From the NCBI RefSeq assembly GCF_901709675.1, contig NC_051098.1, positions 11,314,918-11,378,917 of the forward strand: a stretch of 64,000 bases of DNA. The letters are read 5' to 3'. Below the pieces are notes generated by a model that saw only the letters and a list, made by a program, of their open reading frames with translations, searched no databases and was not told where the DNA came from. Shown one piece after another: positions 36,446-50,530 of the stretch. The position numbers were made by a program, and so were the translations under genes. This DNA is from Syngnathus acus (taxonomy: Eukaryota; Chordata; Actinopteri; Syngnathiformes; Syngnathidae). The stretch's first letter is position 1, and each line of letters starts with the position of its first letter.

Positions 36446-39400
36446 TGACAACCATGACCGCTCACGAGTCAATTGACTCCAGAGCGCATTAAGCACAAAT
36501 TAAATTGATTTTTTCGCACAATCATGACACACACGTGTGCCGAGTGTACTTGCGTATATGTACGTGTTTCTTTTTGTATCATTTGTGCTAAGGCTGCATG
36601 ACCTCATGTCTTTCCAGCTGTGTTTAGTGGTCACCAGATGGGAATCTGATTGATATCTTTGGCTGGACTCCCAACTTTTTCTCTCTCACACACACACACA
36701 CACACACACTCAAAAACACACACACGTGACGCAGGCAAGCGCACACTGCATTTCTCCTTCATCCAGATGTTTTCAATTCGACAGCAGCTCCCAATTTTTG
36801 CCAAAATGGGACTCCTCCCTCCCTCACACTTCTTCTAAACCACATGTGTAGTGAAACGCACCTCAAAAGAGAAGCAAAACGGAAAAGACGCATCTTTTTA
36901 TCTGTGCTTGCTCGTGCGTGCAAAGTTTAGTATGAGTCACAGCAACGCTTTCAGAATACGCAAAAGCCAAAATCATTGCCATATTACATCTTGTCTGTTT
37001 TGAGACATTTGTTTCCCAACTTGGTCTTTTCACGCCAAACCTCATTTGCAGTGAAGTTGGGATGTTGTGTCAAACACAAAAACTGTTTCATGAAATGATT
37101 TGACCTAGATCCAAATAAATATACTTCAAACAAAATGTTATTGTTTTCTCTCATTTTAAATTTGATGCCTGGAGCAGGAAAAGACAACAACAAACTGAAG
37201 CAATAATAAATGCATTCCAGACACTTAACAAGAAACACAAAAAGAATTCCAAAGTAATCAAAAGCAGAAATGCTGAACATATATAATTAGAACAAGTCAG
37301 CACAATAAAAAACAACAACAATTAGTGAAACATTAAAAAAAACAATATATTAGTTACTAAACGTGAGACCGTTACTGTTTTGATGGCACGCCACTTTTTT
37401 TTTTAAAACCGTTGTTTTTTTTTCAGACCATGAAACTGCAGCGTAGCAGAAGCACATGATGCACGAAAGAAATAAGACTTTAGCCTACAAATATATTTAA
37501 TGTTAAACTAAATCTCTGACCAGTATGTTTTGCATAAGACTTGTATCAAATGTTTCAGAGGCAGAGAATAGACTTGAAGCAAAGACAGGCAGCCCATCCC
37601 TTCATTCTCGCACACGCATGCGCGCGCAATCACACACATACACCTGACCCAGTTTTTAAGGCCTGCAGACTTCAACTGACACTGAGTAACCCGGATAAGG
37701 ACAGTAGAATTCATGCCATCTCTGTCCCTCTGTCTCTCTCTTTCTTTCTCACACACATAAACACACTTTTTAGACAACAGGTGGAGCGTGGATTAAAACT
37801 GAAAAAAAAAAAAGTATGATGATGTGCAGATAAATGAGCCCATTTGTGTTTAGACTCAAGCCTGACCCAGGACAGGGTGGACTTATTCATATGTGAGCAA
37901 GAAAGAAAGAATTTTCAGGCTACATGCTGCTCATATTTTATGGGAAATAACAGCCCTGTATTGGCAAGACAGATTTTTGGAACATGCATATGCTAGAAAA
38001 CTGAAAACACAATATCACACCAAAGTACAAACAGAAATTAATTTTCAGTTTGATGACTTAGTGACTCAAATGATTCAAATAAAACCTATTGAAAAGTAAA
38101 TGGGTGGCTTGGTGTTAAAATCCTATCATATAATTCATCACCAAAGTAGGCCAGTGTCCTAAAAACAATGTCACAACACAATCGTCAGCTTCTGAAAGCG
38201 CCAGACAGCCGGGTCACACTGAACATTTTCAGGTCAATATCATCGCTGGAGTCCCACAAATCACCCCGGCGCAATCCCCATTTGCTCTCTAGCAACAACA
38301 CAATCAGATCCGGGGAGTGAATTACAGTTGGTGTGTGTGTGTGTGCTGACTGATGTAAATTGACAGCTGAAGCAGAGCCATGTGCCGAGCCATCAGCCTG
38401 GCACCCACTACTAGCGACTGCTGTCTCTGTCATTCTCCATCCGTTCGTACACATCCGCGAGCATAATGTCCTTTCTCACCGCCTTCAATATCATGTTTCG
38501 CAGGAGTTGCTGGCGATTGAAGGCATGAAAGAAAGCTCACATAAGTCCATTAGCAGGTGCTCATCTTGCATAATAGGCTTTCAATCTTCTCTTAGTGACT
38601 AAAGCGGCAATACATTGTGGGGAATGTGGAGGGAGTGTCACTACAATAACAACCAAGCATGCAGAATAAGGCCCAGCCCTAAAAAAAACCAAAATAACAG
38701 AATTACATACCACCAGTTCTTGTTCATATTTTTTTTGTAATGTACTTTTCATTCACCTATTTCAAGGCCATATGAATGCTAATAAAGAAGTCCAAAAAAA
38801 GCACAGCACTCAATAAAAACAATACAAAGAGGGAATTAAATGAGCTGTACAGTTAGTCTTGAATAAAATGAGTACAGTTCTGGTTTCATCCATACACACA
38901 GTTAAACAAGTTGTCAAGACAAAAACCTAGAAAAGAAAAAAAAAAAAAAAACAGCACGGCTGTTGCTACTTATGTCTGTATGAAAACAGGAGAACATTTT
39001 GTCATTGCTACTAATGAAGTGAAGCTCAAAATAAGATCATTTTAGATAAATCAAGTTCAACACCAGCCAACCATAGATGGAAACTGCTCTTGAAACTCTA
39101 CAACATTTGATCTGTTCTATAAATAAAACTGCTGTTACTTCCACGGGGAGGTTTTCAGTCTCGTACCGTCTCCGGGATTAACACTTCACTTTGACACTGC
39201 CCCTCCCGCCATTGTTTTATTTCCCACCCACACGAGTTGAGCCTGGGAGTGTGTGTGCATGTGTGAGTGTGTTCTGGCCGTTGATTAATTTCAGTTTGAA
39301 ACAGTGTTCTTTAGTCAACTGACACATTCTCATATAAATTACATGTAGCACTGTAAAAGTGACGGAAATGGGTGTGGCAGGGAAGCTAATCCAAAGACTT

Positions 39401-41003
39401 TGTGCAGTCAGGCATGAAGGGGAGCAGCGGGGTCGATATTGCGTTGTCATCCTGTGCTCCTACTTTGTAGCCCACAGGACATCCCATAATATCTAACAAG
39501 TCTCTGCTATCAAAGAAATTTAGGATAAATTTCGGATGACAGATCAATTTGTTCTCACAGGCCCGTATGCTAACTTGTTTATTAAAGGCGGCCATTTTGT
39601 ATTCCTAAAACCTCGCTGCGCACCTCTAAATAAAAACGCCACAGAAAGTATGACTACTGAAATAATTATGACTTTGACTCCACTGACTCATAAAACGGAC
39701 TCGTGTAATCTGGTTCTGTTTAATTGATTACAAATGGTAATAAACTCACAGGAAGCATGACTCGTTCTCTTAATCAGAAGTGTTTATTGTACAGTCTGAG
39801 ATGGGAGAGTTGTTATGGCTCATTTGTGGATATTAAAACAACTCAGCATCGGCTTAATCTTTGCTTAAACTGACAGTATTTATAGTAATTATAATTACTT
39901 AATTCATAATAAAAATGCCTGTCTTTTATTTTTACATCTTTTGCATTAGATTTGATAGAAAATGCAAATTTGGTGTCTTGTCGTTCTGAGGCACACAGTT
40001 ACGCCCATGTCCGAGAGTCTTGAACTGAAAAAGGAAACCCTTGTGTACTGGATGTGAAAAATATTCAGCCTTAGCACACACAAAGAGAATTTCCTGTCCA
40101 CCCAAAATACGTCAGATGTTACCTCATAATTTTGGAACTTGTGCATTTTTGGGGAAAACATCTGCACTGGTGGAAATTTTTCCACATTTCCACAATGTTT
40201 CTTGAATGTTATGTTGGAAAAAGTCATCAAACATGGCTCTTTTTCCACAAGCATCTCTTTGGCCTCGTTTTAGTGCCTACTTGTACAGATTTATACACAG
40301 TCTCTCCATTCTCTTCATCCTCACTTTTTTTTTTCCTTTTCAAACCCAACTTTCACACTCCTCCTCTCCTCTCATCTGCGTCCTGTTGAGTCTGCAGCTC
40401 GCTTTTCTTCATTTGTCCTCATTTCACTCATTTTTCTCACTCTGCGCCTTGTTCTCGCCGCGTTTCACAAAAACACATTCGAGCTGTTCCTCTCTCAGTC
40501 GAGAGTCTCGGAACTCTCGGGAATTAAGCAAATCCTCCAGCCTATAAGACATGATTGAAAACATACCTTCTGCTGTGGAAAAGATATGCATGCCAAACGC
40601 GCATATGGGCAAAATCGTGCTCCGAAACATAAAAATATGTGCATATAACACAGAAACAATATGTTGTGTGTTTACACGTATATAGCATGTTTAATCTCTT
40701 CCATATGGGCATCTGCTAAGGCTATTATCTACTATGAACCCCGTGGACACAGGCTAGACGAGATCTATTATCACTTTGGCAGGGTTTGAAAAGCCACGGT
40801 TGCCAATAACACAACAGGAAAAATATAACGTTTGCTTTTGACCTCTATAGCGCTCAGAGAAATGAAATGTCATCGTGATTACTTACGCATTGGTGACCCA
40901 CTTTGGAGTCAAAACAGTTGAAAATCGAATCAACAAAATGCAAGGCAACAAAAATGATGACGCCATGGAGTTCTTGCCCAAAACCAACATCGGTTTGACT
41001 CAC

Positions 41004-41044
41004 CTGGATTCGATGACATCACCCATCTCACCGCAAGAACTCAT
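41004..41044 (-). CDS. numbl: Candidate alternative first coding exon of numbl
   Basis: The minus strand reads ATGAGTTCTTGCGGTGAG... for 13 codons plus AG, then GTGAGTC, a strong donor. Joined to the acceptor at 34666 the phase is right: [22 protein letters not shown] then MNKLRQ. Human NUMBL also has an N-terminal extension before MNKLRQ, though the residues are not alike. The GC-richer stretch upstream (41070-41200) could be its promoter and leader. Confidence 0.5.
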
Positions 41045-44000
41045 CGTAGACGGGAGAAGATCACAGATGTGACGAGCTGACGTTTTGAGACGGGGCAGCA
41101 AGAGCGGCGCAAGAAAAAGATGAGCGGAGTAGAGAGTGTGTGATGATATCGCCACTCACACTGAGGAGCTGGGATGAGAGCGAGCGCAGAGCCAAAGGGA
41201 ACCACACCTCTTCTTAAGAGATTAACTTGGAAAAGGAGCGTACAGATGCGTGCAATTCCCAGTCATCAGCGTCCGTCCACGTGAGCGTCTGTTGTACAGA
41301 TGCACAGAAACAAACAAATACTGCACAAGCGTGCTTGCTCACAGCTGCGCTATAAATAAATGATAAATCAATGGCTGGCCCAAATCCTGGGAGTGGGGAA
41401 ATACTGCATGAAAAAAAAAAGGAGGGGAGTGGTGGTTAAGCGAGTCATGACACAGTTTTTTTAACTCCATCTGCTCTTGGTGGAATGGTCAAGAGTGCAC
41501 TAGGGGAGAGGGTGAGATGTGATGGTGGTGTTGGGGGGGGGCACTTGAGGATAACAGCTGGATAACAGCATCGCCTCGTAAAGGGACCAAAAAATACTTC
41601 CATTTTAACAAAATAACTCTAAAATGCCTTTTCATTCTTGACTTTTTCCTCCCTATTCCTTTCTGCTGCACTCCTCCAGGAATCGGATGTACAGACACTC
41701 GGGAAAGGAGGGTGACAATGAGACAGATCTAAAAATAAGCATTGAGGGGGAGACAAAGCTGTAGCAGAAGACAAGCCTTTCAAACAAACCATAATACTGA
41801 GGAATGTGTGTTAAAAATGAGATGATTTCTGTTCTCCACACAGAACAAGTTTTAGAAACAAAAGGATGATGCCTCATCACAACTGTGCTATGATGGAGGA
41901 GTGTGTGAGTGTGCCCTCAAGTGGCTTCTGGACACAAGCACACAATTGCCCACTTTGTGTGTTTGTCTACTGGATTACATAGTCAATAGCTTTCCATTAT
42001 CAAAGAGTTGGGGAGGGGGGGGGGAGCATGTGAGGTCTAAAGGTAGCGGCAGCTGGTCTAAACTCAGAAGCTTTTGGTGCTAATCGACATGGCATCCCAT
42101 CTCCTTCACGCAACGCTAAACATTGGAATGATCAGCATTACTGCTGCATGGCAACCAGGGGTATTTTGGTGGACATTTAGAACATCAACAGAGGATATCT
42201 TAAATTTGTTGTCATATGGTGCAATGAACTACTGGCGACATATGGTCACATGGGAGACTCTGGAAGAGAGACGGCGGAATAGGAGACGAGTGAGCCTCTT
42301 CCTGCTCTCCAAGTAACAACGAGATTTGTGTGAAATAAGTAATTGTCTAATGGAGTGAGGAGGGTTGCTGATGAAGGAGCGTTCTGTTGCCTTGTTTAGG
42401 AGCGCCCCTATTGGAAGGAAGGAGAATGACACACAGTCATGCATGGATGAAAAGCTGTCAGTTGATGACCATGTGGTATGAGCCCAATATTACTTGATTA
42501 AAAAAAAAAAATCAATTAAGAAATGTAAAATTATATTTTATTGAGTCAAACATTTATGCGGAGCGTGTATTTCACCAAATTTAAAATTGTTGATCACCAA
42601 ACAACACATTCATGCATTATGTACATATATGCACGTAAAGCAATTATATGCAAGGCCGTAAGTCAAAAATCAATATGCTTTTAGAGCTTTTAACATCTGC
42701 CTCATTACCTCTGTCCGTCCTTGGTCTAAAAGTGCTTTTCTATACACAACGTACATGATGATGACACTGATAGGATGGAAACGTTTAGCAAGGACACAGC
42801 GTGGCGTTATGAGGAACAGCCAGTTCATATAGCATCGAAGTGGAAAAACCAACCTCTACACGTTGCACGGGATGAAAGGTTGACTCAATTGATATGCATC
42901 TGATTAAATAGATATATCCATCTGTCTGTCAGTCCGTTTGTCTCGGGAGCAGCTACCATCTGTCTATTTGCCCTCTAATCTGTTCAGAAATGCAGCACGC
43001 TTAGCCCACGGGAAAGCGGTCTTGTCTTTTTCTATCTGTCACCACAATAAATACGTTGCTTTAAGTAATCAAACAACTACAATGAAAATATGGTAAATCT
43101 TTTTTTTTGACTGTTATATTAAATGTTTTTACTTTGATTGAGCAGGGGTCACGGTTGCCGTGCAGATTAGACACGGTGACCTTCACAGGGTGGTCCTGTC
43201 CCATTGACAAACACTAAAAGCAGAGTCTGGTCATGCAGAACTAATGGCAAACAAAATTGGTGCACTAAAACAGGCAGTTGTAGTTGGATAAAGTTGGATT
43301 ATGTTGAACGTGGAATTCTCCAGACAAACGCTATCGTGACATGAAGAGGCTTCAGTGTTTCTGTTGAACGCTCTTCCTTCCTACAACGCAGAGGTTTTAC
43401 ATATACTGATTTATTTATTTATTTTCGAATCGGGAGCACATAATGAAGATGTATATTTTTTAAAAGTGGTAAAATAAACACTGCAGTCTCCTGGATGGTT
43501 GACAGGCAATTGTCACTTATTGTTCTAAAAAAAAAAAGTGTTGGCCTTCATGCACTTTTGATTTCCTACTAATTTTTGTTGAATTCATCGGTGGGTTACA
43601 TTGCATCACACGGCAATGTTTGGCTATTTCTGTAAATGATGCATCACCGACCTGCCCACACGCTCTGCAGTGGTTTACCATTCCGACTATATGGTGGAGA
43701 ACTAAACTGAAATGCAATGCTCCAATGAAGCAATTTCTTACTAGAGCACGAGTTTCAACTCTCTCTGATAAAAAACGTGCAGCTAATATTCTACTTCCGA
43801 GCTTCCAGTTCCAAGAACTTGTGAGAACAAAATGAGTGTTGTGATGACAAACAATAAACCCCGACTGATGTAAAGACCCTCAAGCAGAGTGGCTCATGTA
43901 TTACGAGAGCGGAAAACAGAAATGGCACAAGGGGGAGCAGTGTCCTACCGTGTTGCTAGAAAACACTGACGCACAACACGCTCATAGCTGCTTTTGATCG

Positions 44001-44599
44001 AGACGAAAGAGGAGCAATGTGACAAGTAGGTCTGGTCTCACATCATCATACATCTTGGTGACTCCTGCAAGCACAAAAGACGTCACAAGCAAAGAGAAAC
44101 TCCCTCCTCGGCATTGTTTCCTTAGTAAAGTGTGGCGAGACAAAAGCGAGGGATTCTTTTGCACATGAAACGAGTGCGCGTGTGTGCGTGCGGGTAGTCA
44201 CCAGAGATTACAGACACGCACCACAGATGGTCAGCGCGTCTCGTCTTTTCACCGCCACCACCGTGGAGAAGAATGGCCAGCGGTGGGCCTTCCTCCTACT
44301 CCTCTTCCACCCCCTTTCTCTTTTATCAGCACGTGTGTCCGTCAAATGGGAGCGCGTGTCTGGGACAATGGCCGCCAGACAAAGAGCCCGACTACCCCCC
44401 ACCGGGAGGCTGAATAGGGGGGGCACGTGGGCCTTGTCATCGATGGAACAATAGTACTAGAAGAGAGAGGGAGGGTGCTGCCCATTGGGGGTGATCAAGT
44501 AAGGTGGCCCTGAGTTTTTCAACTTTTGGACAGCAACCTTCAAGCCAAGTCATTTGAATGATCACAATCAAAATTGCATTGGTGGACCATTCATCTTTA

Positions 44600-44740
44600 T
44601 TCGTCATGTATTTTCCAGACAAAATGGAGGAAAACCACGCAAGCATGGGGAGAACATGCAAACTCCATAGTCTGGAATCGAACCCCTGCACTGTGAGACA
44701 GACCTGCTAACCAGTGCTCATCGTGCCACCCAATCTAACA
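44600..44740 (-). mobile_element. tRNA-derived SINE
   Basis: The minus strand reads GGTGGCACGATGAGCACTGG (A-box region), TTAGCAGGTCTG..CTCACAGTGCAG, GGGGTTCGATTCC (B box), GGAGTTTGCATGTTCTCCCC and GCTTGCGTGG. This is the standard order of a widespread teleost SINE. The body is truncated. Confidence 0.75.
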
Positions 44741-47406
44741 ATCTTCCTTGAAATTAATTTCTACCTCCTAATCATAATTAATGGTATGACATTTAGCCAA
44801 CATATTTCAAGGTCATGCAAGGTTCCTCCATTGAATTATCTCCAGTGCAAGCAAAGTAAGCCCAACTAAAAGCTCAACGCCAAACCTGTCACTAGTCAAA
44901 CAGGCACAAGCAGCAACTCCTGAACGTCTCTCTCCTCTGAGCCAAGGACGTCATTTTTTTTTCTTTTTTTCTGTTATGGACACCTTGACCTCGCAGTAGC
45001 AGATATTTTGGAACAGCTTGGTTGAGTCTGCAGGGTAAGTGAGGGGAGTGGACAAGAGAAGACATGTAAAGTCAGGCTGCTGACAGACTCTTTTGAGGCA
45101 GCAGCTGGTTCGAGAGGGGGTTTCACCAGCTGTGCCTCCGCTGACCTCTACGCACACATCTTGTCCCCCTATTTACCCCCCAAAACTCCCATCCCCCAAT
45201 TCTTTAACCAAATGTAGGCAAGCACACGGCACACTCAACCATCTGTCAATAGTGTGGCCCACCATTGTGCAATAATGCATCAAAAAAATATCAAATCTTG
45301 CATCGTGTCCCAAACAACTTCCCTCGAGAGAGATTTCTTAAATGAACTTCTCTGATGCGCCAAGCGTGGAGCTATGCTCCCTCAATAGATTCGCACGGTT
45401 TAAATCCTATGACTAATCCAAAACAGAGTAAAGTTAATTTATATTCAGCAGAACAGAGAAAGAGACACATTACTGGAGCTAATACCCAAGGGAAAATTAC
45501 GTCTTCACTTTCACTGTATTTATTTTCACTACAAGCATCACACAGACACACACACACACACACACACCACACAATCCATCAGTGGGCTTAAAGGTTATGT
45601 TTCAGGTAAAGTGTTATTAGCATTCACTTAAGAGCCAACTCTCAGAACCGCAACAAAAATAATGAATTGATAAATGCCCCTTTTGCAAGCTTTCAGCAAG
45701 AGCAAGGAAGTGTGACCTCTTTTTAATCTGAAAATTCTTCTTGCGTCCATGTCTTTGCCCTCAAGGGTTAGTTAGCAGTGTGAATATTGGATAGGGACAG
45801 ATTGCATGGCGTAACACTAGACCTACAGACACAAAACAAAATGTGATCGTACATTATAGAAGATGGGTCCCTCAAACTACATAAGGTCAAATGTCATGTG
45901 CCACAAAACAGCTGTGCATCCATTTTCCTTATTTTAAAAAAATACAGCTAGATAGAGAATTAGTAAGCGAGCATACCGTAGCTACTGTCTTTCCTCTCGG
46001 GGCATCGTAAGATTGTGTCTGAATTATGGATTATGGGAGTCTGGATGTAAATATAATAGGAGGAAAGACGACATGGAAATGTGTTGTATGTGAATGTAAG
46101 GGGGAAATCAAAGCTGCTGAGTGTGCAGCTGAGACAAAAGAGACGGAGAGGGGGGGTATAATTTCCCTGTGATTCTTAGAACAAGTCCCCTATGTGGTGC
46201 ACAGAGAAAAAATATAAACACATAGAAATTCAAGAATCTTCCTCATGCATAGCAAGTCCGAAGCCATCTGGTGACTATAGGAACCATCACCACACCTAAC
46301 TTGACCCTCCCACTGTTAGGAGACAAGGTGTGACCAGAAGGAGGCATGCTCCTCACCCACTGAGAATGACATGAGCAAGAAAGATGAAGGGAAACAGGCA
46401 GAACTAATCAGGCCGTCGTGTGCTAATGACATAACACAATCTACTTCCTGTGTATCATTGCCATCTCCACTACACTGTATTGCTTTAAGGGAGTCAGACT
46501 GTTTTGGCAGCTCTCCTTTCTGGGACACATTGCAGTGAAAATTAACATTTAAAACAAGCAAGATCACTTGAGATTCCAGATTGTGGGAAGTTGGGTCATT
46601 TCAGCACAGCTCAGTCAAAACTGGGAAAATGAGAAGATTGATGTGAAGCACGTGCAGCCTTGAAACTTCATCGAAAATCAATGTTAATGGAGGTTTCGGA
46701 AACGTCCTGGCTTTGAGAGGGTGGTGCTGAGAACTCATCTAAAAAAGGACAACATGATTTTATAGTGATGGGAGTGGCAATAAGCTAATATTGCGCAGTC
46801 TGTTTAGAGTTACTTTATCTCTTCCTGTAAATTAATCACTTATGGTTTAATACCATAAGTGTGCGTGTGCATTTGGGTATTATTGAGAAAGAGCTTTTTC
46901 CAAACAGCTCCCATTAGCTAGATACTAACAATTGTCCAAGATGTCTTGGTAGGAAGATAAAATAGAATTGAAGGCAACTAATGGGTCCAGCCCAACTCCT
47001 GGCTGGCCAATCAAAAAGTGTTTAATCAGGTATTTGCCTAAATTCCCAATGCTACCTGTCAATTTGGCTGCCCATGCAAAAACCTACGGACCAGATGGTT
47101 TGAGTGGCTGGCTAATTTATAACCTTTCTGAGTGGCTACCTCAGCAGTGACAAACTCCGAATCCCTCTGTAGGGATTGCGAGTTGGACAGACTACTCATC
47201 TTCCAGTGGAGACAAACAAAGAGGAGGTTTGTTCCACTGGGAGCCTGCAGGCAGTGAAAGCTACTTCCCTTGAGAGAGAAAAAAAAGCAGACAGAAGAGA
47301 AGGGGCCAAAAGAGAGACAGTTGAAGAAACCGATGACTTGAGAGGAAAGGGAAGAAAAAAAAGAGCAAGACAAGGACAGAGGAGAAAAGACAAAGAGAGT
47401 TAGCCT

Positions 47407-47560
47407 CAGTGGTTCTCAAACTTTTTGCACCATGGACAACCTATAAAAATACTAAGATTTCAAAAATACCACCAACATGAACATACAGTAGCGTAGTAGG
47501 CACAAGTGTTTATCAAAAACAAGTTTAGCATATTTAATATTACTGCAAATCACCGCGCAG
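47407..47560 (+). mobile_element. hAT element 5' end relic
   Basis: CAGTGGTTCTCAAACTTTTT followed by GCACCATGGAC is a typical hAT (Charlie-like) start. The right end was not located. Confidence 0.5.
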
Positions 47561-47624
47561 TTTGATCATAGACATTAGACTCAGTATAGGAATTAATTAA
47601 TTGATAGATAAATAAATAATACAT

Positions 47625-47733
<109 letters not shown>

Positions 47734-50362
47734 CGTACTGCAGAAATACTGAGAAAATTTACTGCTGAGAGGTTGAAAGCAGATTTGGACCATTTTTCTC
47801 GTTTAATAAAATAGTTGTTGCTTCATTTGATAATCGATTAGTCAATGAATCGATTGATTTTGACAGCTCTCGAAAAGCCGCGAAAGCAGTGAGAAAGAAA
47901 TGGCGCCGTCTGTGATAGAAAGACAAGAGCAAGGAGAGGATAAAAAAGAGGCGATGACAGGAGAGGCAGATCGACTGATGGAGACAACGTGCGAGAGAGG
48001 GAGCGGAGGGAGAAGAGTCATGTGGAGTCAGTTGCTCCTCATCAGCAGCTCGGCTGTCAGAGCTCTTCACCATAGCAACAATGAGTCATAGCATCTGTAA
48101 ACAGAGGGAATGTTTTCTAAACCAAGACCCACTCAAAGATTAGCTGTGACATCACTTTTGTGTTTTTTTTTTTTTTTTTACAAGAATAGCACACAAATTG
48201 GTCCACACGGGTAGCAACACAAGCTGTTGTTTATTTATTTTTCTGTTAAATTTCTAGTTGACATAACTGGCAGTGTTAACACACTATATAGTAGTACTGT
48301 TAGCCAAAATGTCAATTTATGCTAATTATATACAAAAATAATCTTGTTCAAATGCGTTGTCTGGCGTAATAATTGAATTAATGAATATTTAAGGATGTTA
48401 ATCCTTTTCATAAATGTTTGTTTTAATAGTAGTTGTATATGTCCCATATTGAACGGTCACATTTGTATCTATACTGCACTATTTTATTTATTTTATTTTT
48501 TCAAACAAAGCACTCTACATTTTACACTTTTCATTTAAAATGGCCTCTTGTCTGTTCTTCAACATCCATTATTGCACTATCGGGCTTATTACGCAGTCAC
48601 CCATATTCATATTGGTTGTTGGGCGAGCCTATGTCTAACATTCGGCCATACCCTCTCGAAAGAATTTCAAGCACCGCTCATCCCATTACCAAATTTGGGT
48701 CGCTCTGATTCATCCCGCCAAAAGAGATGCAATTCTCTGTTCAATTCAACAGTTGTTGATTGCATGCTTTCATTCACGCAATACCTGAAATCAGAAACAA
48801 AATGTTAAAGTGCAACTTTTCTTGTAATGTTTACCAGCATTTATTTCCAAGCATGCAAGTACTACAGTATTCAGATTTGGAGGAAGTTCGACGTGGACAC
48901 ACACCGGTAGTAGCGGGATGGAAGTGGAGCTGCTTGTTTAGCAGACCCACCCTGACCAGCACAAAGGGGGGGGCCCACGCCCGATTCCGCTACCGGCCAC
49001 CGCAGACAGCCCTGTGATTGGCCAGCTGGATGACCTTTGAGCCCAGTCATATTGTGCTGTCAGCTGGGCCAACCCTTGCCCCTTTGAATGGGAGTGCAAC
49101 AAAAGCCAGCCAAGATGAAGTAGCAAAAAGAGCTGTATGACGGGAAATGGTCTAAGCGGATGTGGAAAGTGCGTGCGTGGAATGTATGCATGCGGTGGAT
49201 TAGAGCTTGGCTGTATTCATGACAGTGTTTCAGCAGTTAGCTTCATCACACCCAATTTGTCCTAAGAAGCCTGAACGTTTTTCAACTTGTAACTTTCATC
49301 TCAATTCCAGACAGTCTTGATCCAGCCTCAAATCTAAACCATGCCCAAGCAACACTAACAAAACTTCATAGTGGATCAGTCTAGTTTTATCGATTATCCA
49401 GAAAATTATCAATCACTAGGATAATCGATTAATCGGATGATTGTTGTACCTCTTGCTGCTCACAACAGTAGCATGGAGTAAAAACAGTATACACCTTGAT
49501 CTGAAAAGTAGCCACACTTTCTTAACTCAACTACATACCAAATCTTGCCCAGATTCTATTCTCTCATTTTAATGTTAAATCCAGATGCTGTCTTCACAAG
49601 TGGTGTAAGGTTTGTGGTGGTCTGAATACTACACCTAGTCTCTTAATGCACAACATGTGATTCTTTCTCGCTCTCTGAGGCAATGGGTCAGAACCCCGCC
49701 CCCAGCAGTACTCTGTGCGGAATGCCATGTCATGGAACAGATGGAGTGCTACACACAATGAAACTTCATGTACATATTCTCTGGTCTATACAAAAGCATG
49801 TGCGTTCAATGAAAGCCCCACTACACTTTCATGGGTAAGTTCTCTCAATATCTGGATCATCTTTGAGATCATATTAGACATTAAAGTATGATCCAGCAAT
49901 GTTTTCTTCAAAGACATGACATGAAAAAAAAAACAATTGACAGACTCAAAGGATCTGCAGACAGGTAGAGAAGAAGAAGTCAAGGCTTCTGATTTATTGG
50001 TGACCAGGCTGTTGTGAAGAAAATTGGCTAGAAACATCACATGAGTAAAATTCAGAAGCAGCAGCAAAGAGACGATTTTATAGAAATATGCAGAATTGTC
50101 ACACATTGCTTTGCAAAAGTTCCACTTTTCTTCCATGTTGGCTTATGGACGTGAGGTATTGTCAATGCATGGTCACATTTTATTCATTTCGCATACCCGA
50201 TAGAAAAAATGAAAGCTGCTAATCACCCAATTATAACCTCTCATCTACTCCACTAAAATCTCGAAGAGCATCGTGCTATTGTTACATATACAAGCCTGCT
50301 AGCCAATAACCGAGGAAGTCAAGAGGGATGCACCAGGAATGGGCTGCGTTCAATCTACTCAC

Positions 50363-50530
50363 CGACAACGACGGATGATCGGATCTTCTCTGTAAATCCA
50401 GCACGAGAAATTAATCTGAGAATTCAGCAGTATTTCCAAAGATCTTCTCCAGTCGCTCTTTTGATTCCCTGACGGCAATGTATGGTGTCGCTGTTTAGGC
50501 GTAACTCAAGCAGACTTACACACTCAACTC
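50363..50530 (-). promoter_or_regulatory. numbl: Candidate distal numbl first exon and promoter
   Basis: The minus strand ends an exon-like stretch with TCGTTGTCG followed by GTGAGTAG, a near-ideal donor. Upstream DNA (50530-50900) is richer in CpG than the flanks. No protein start is visible in the exon, so it would be untranslated. Assignment to numbl rests on strand and on the absence of another minus-strand gene in between. Confidence 0.35.

Noticed and set aside
43517-43835. Open frames near 43.6 kb as a small gene
   Set aside because: No domain, no splice context, and frames overlap on both strands in AT-rich intronic DNA.
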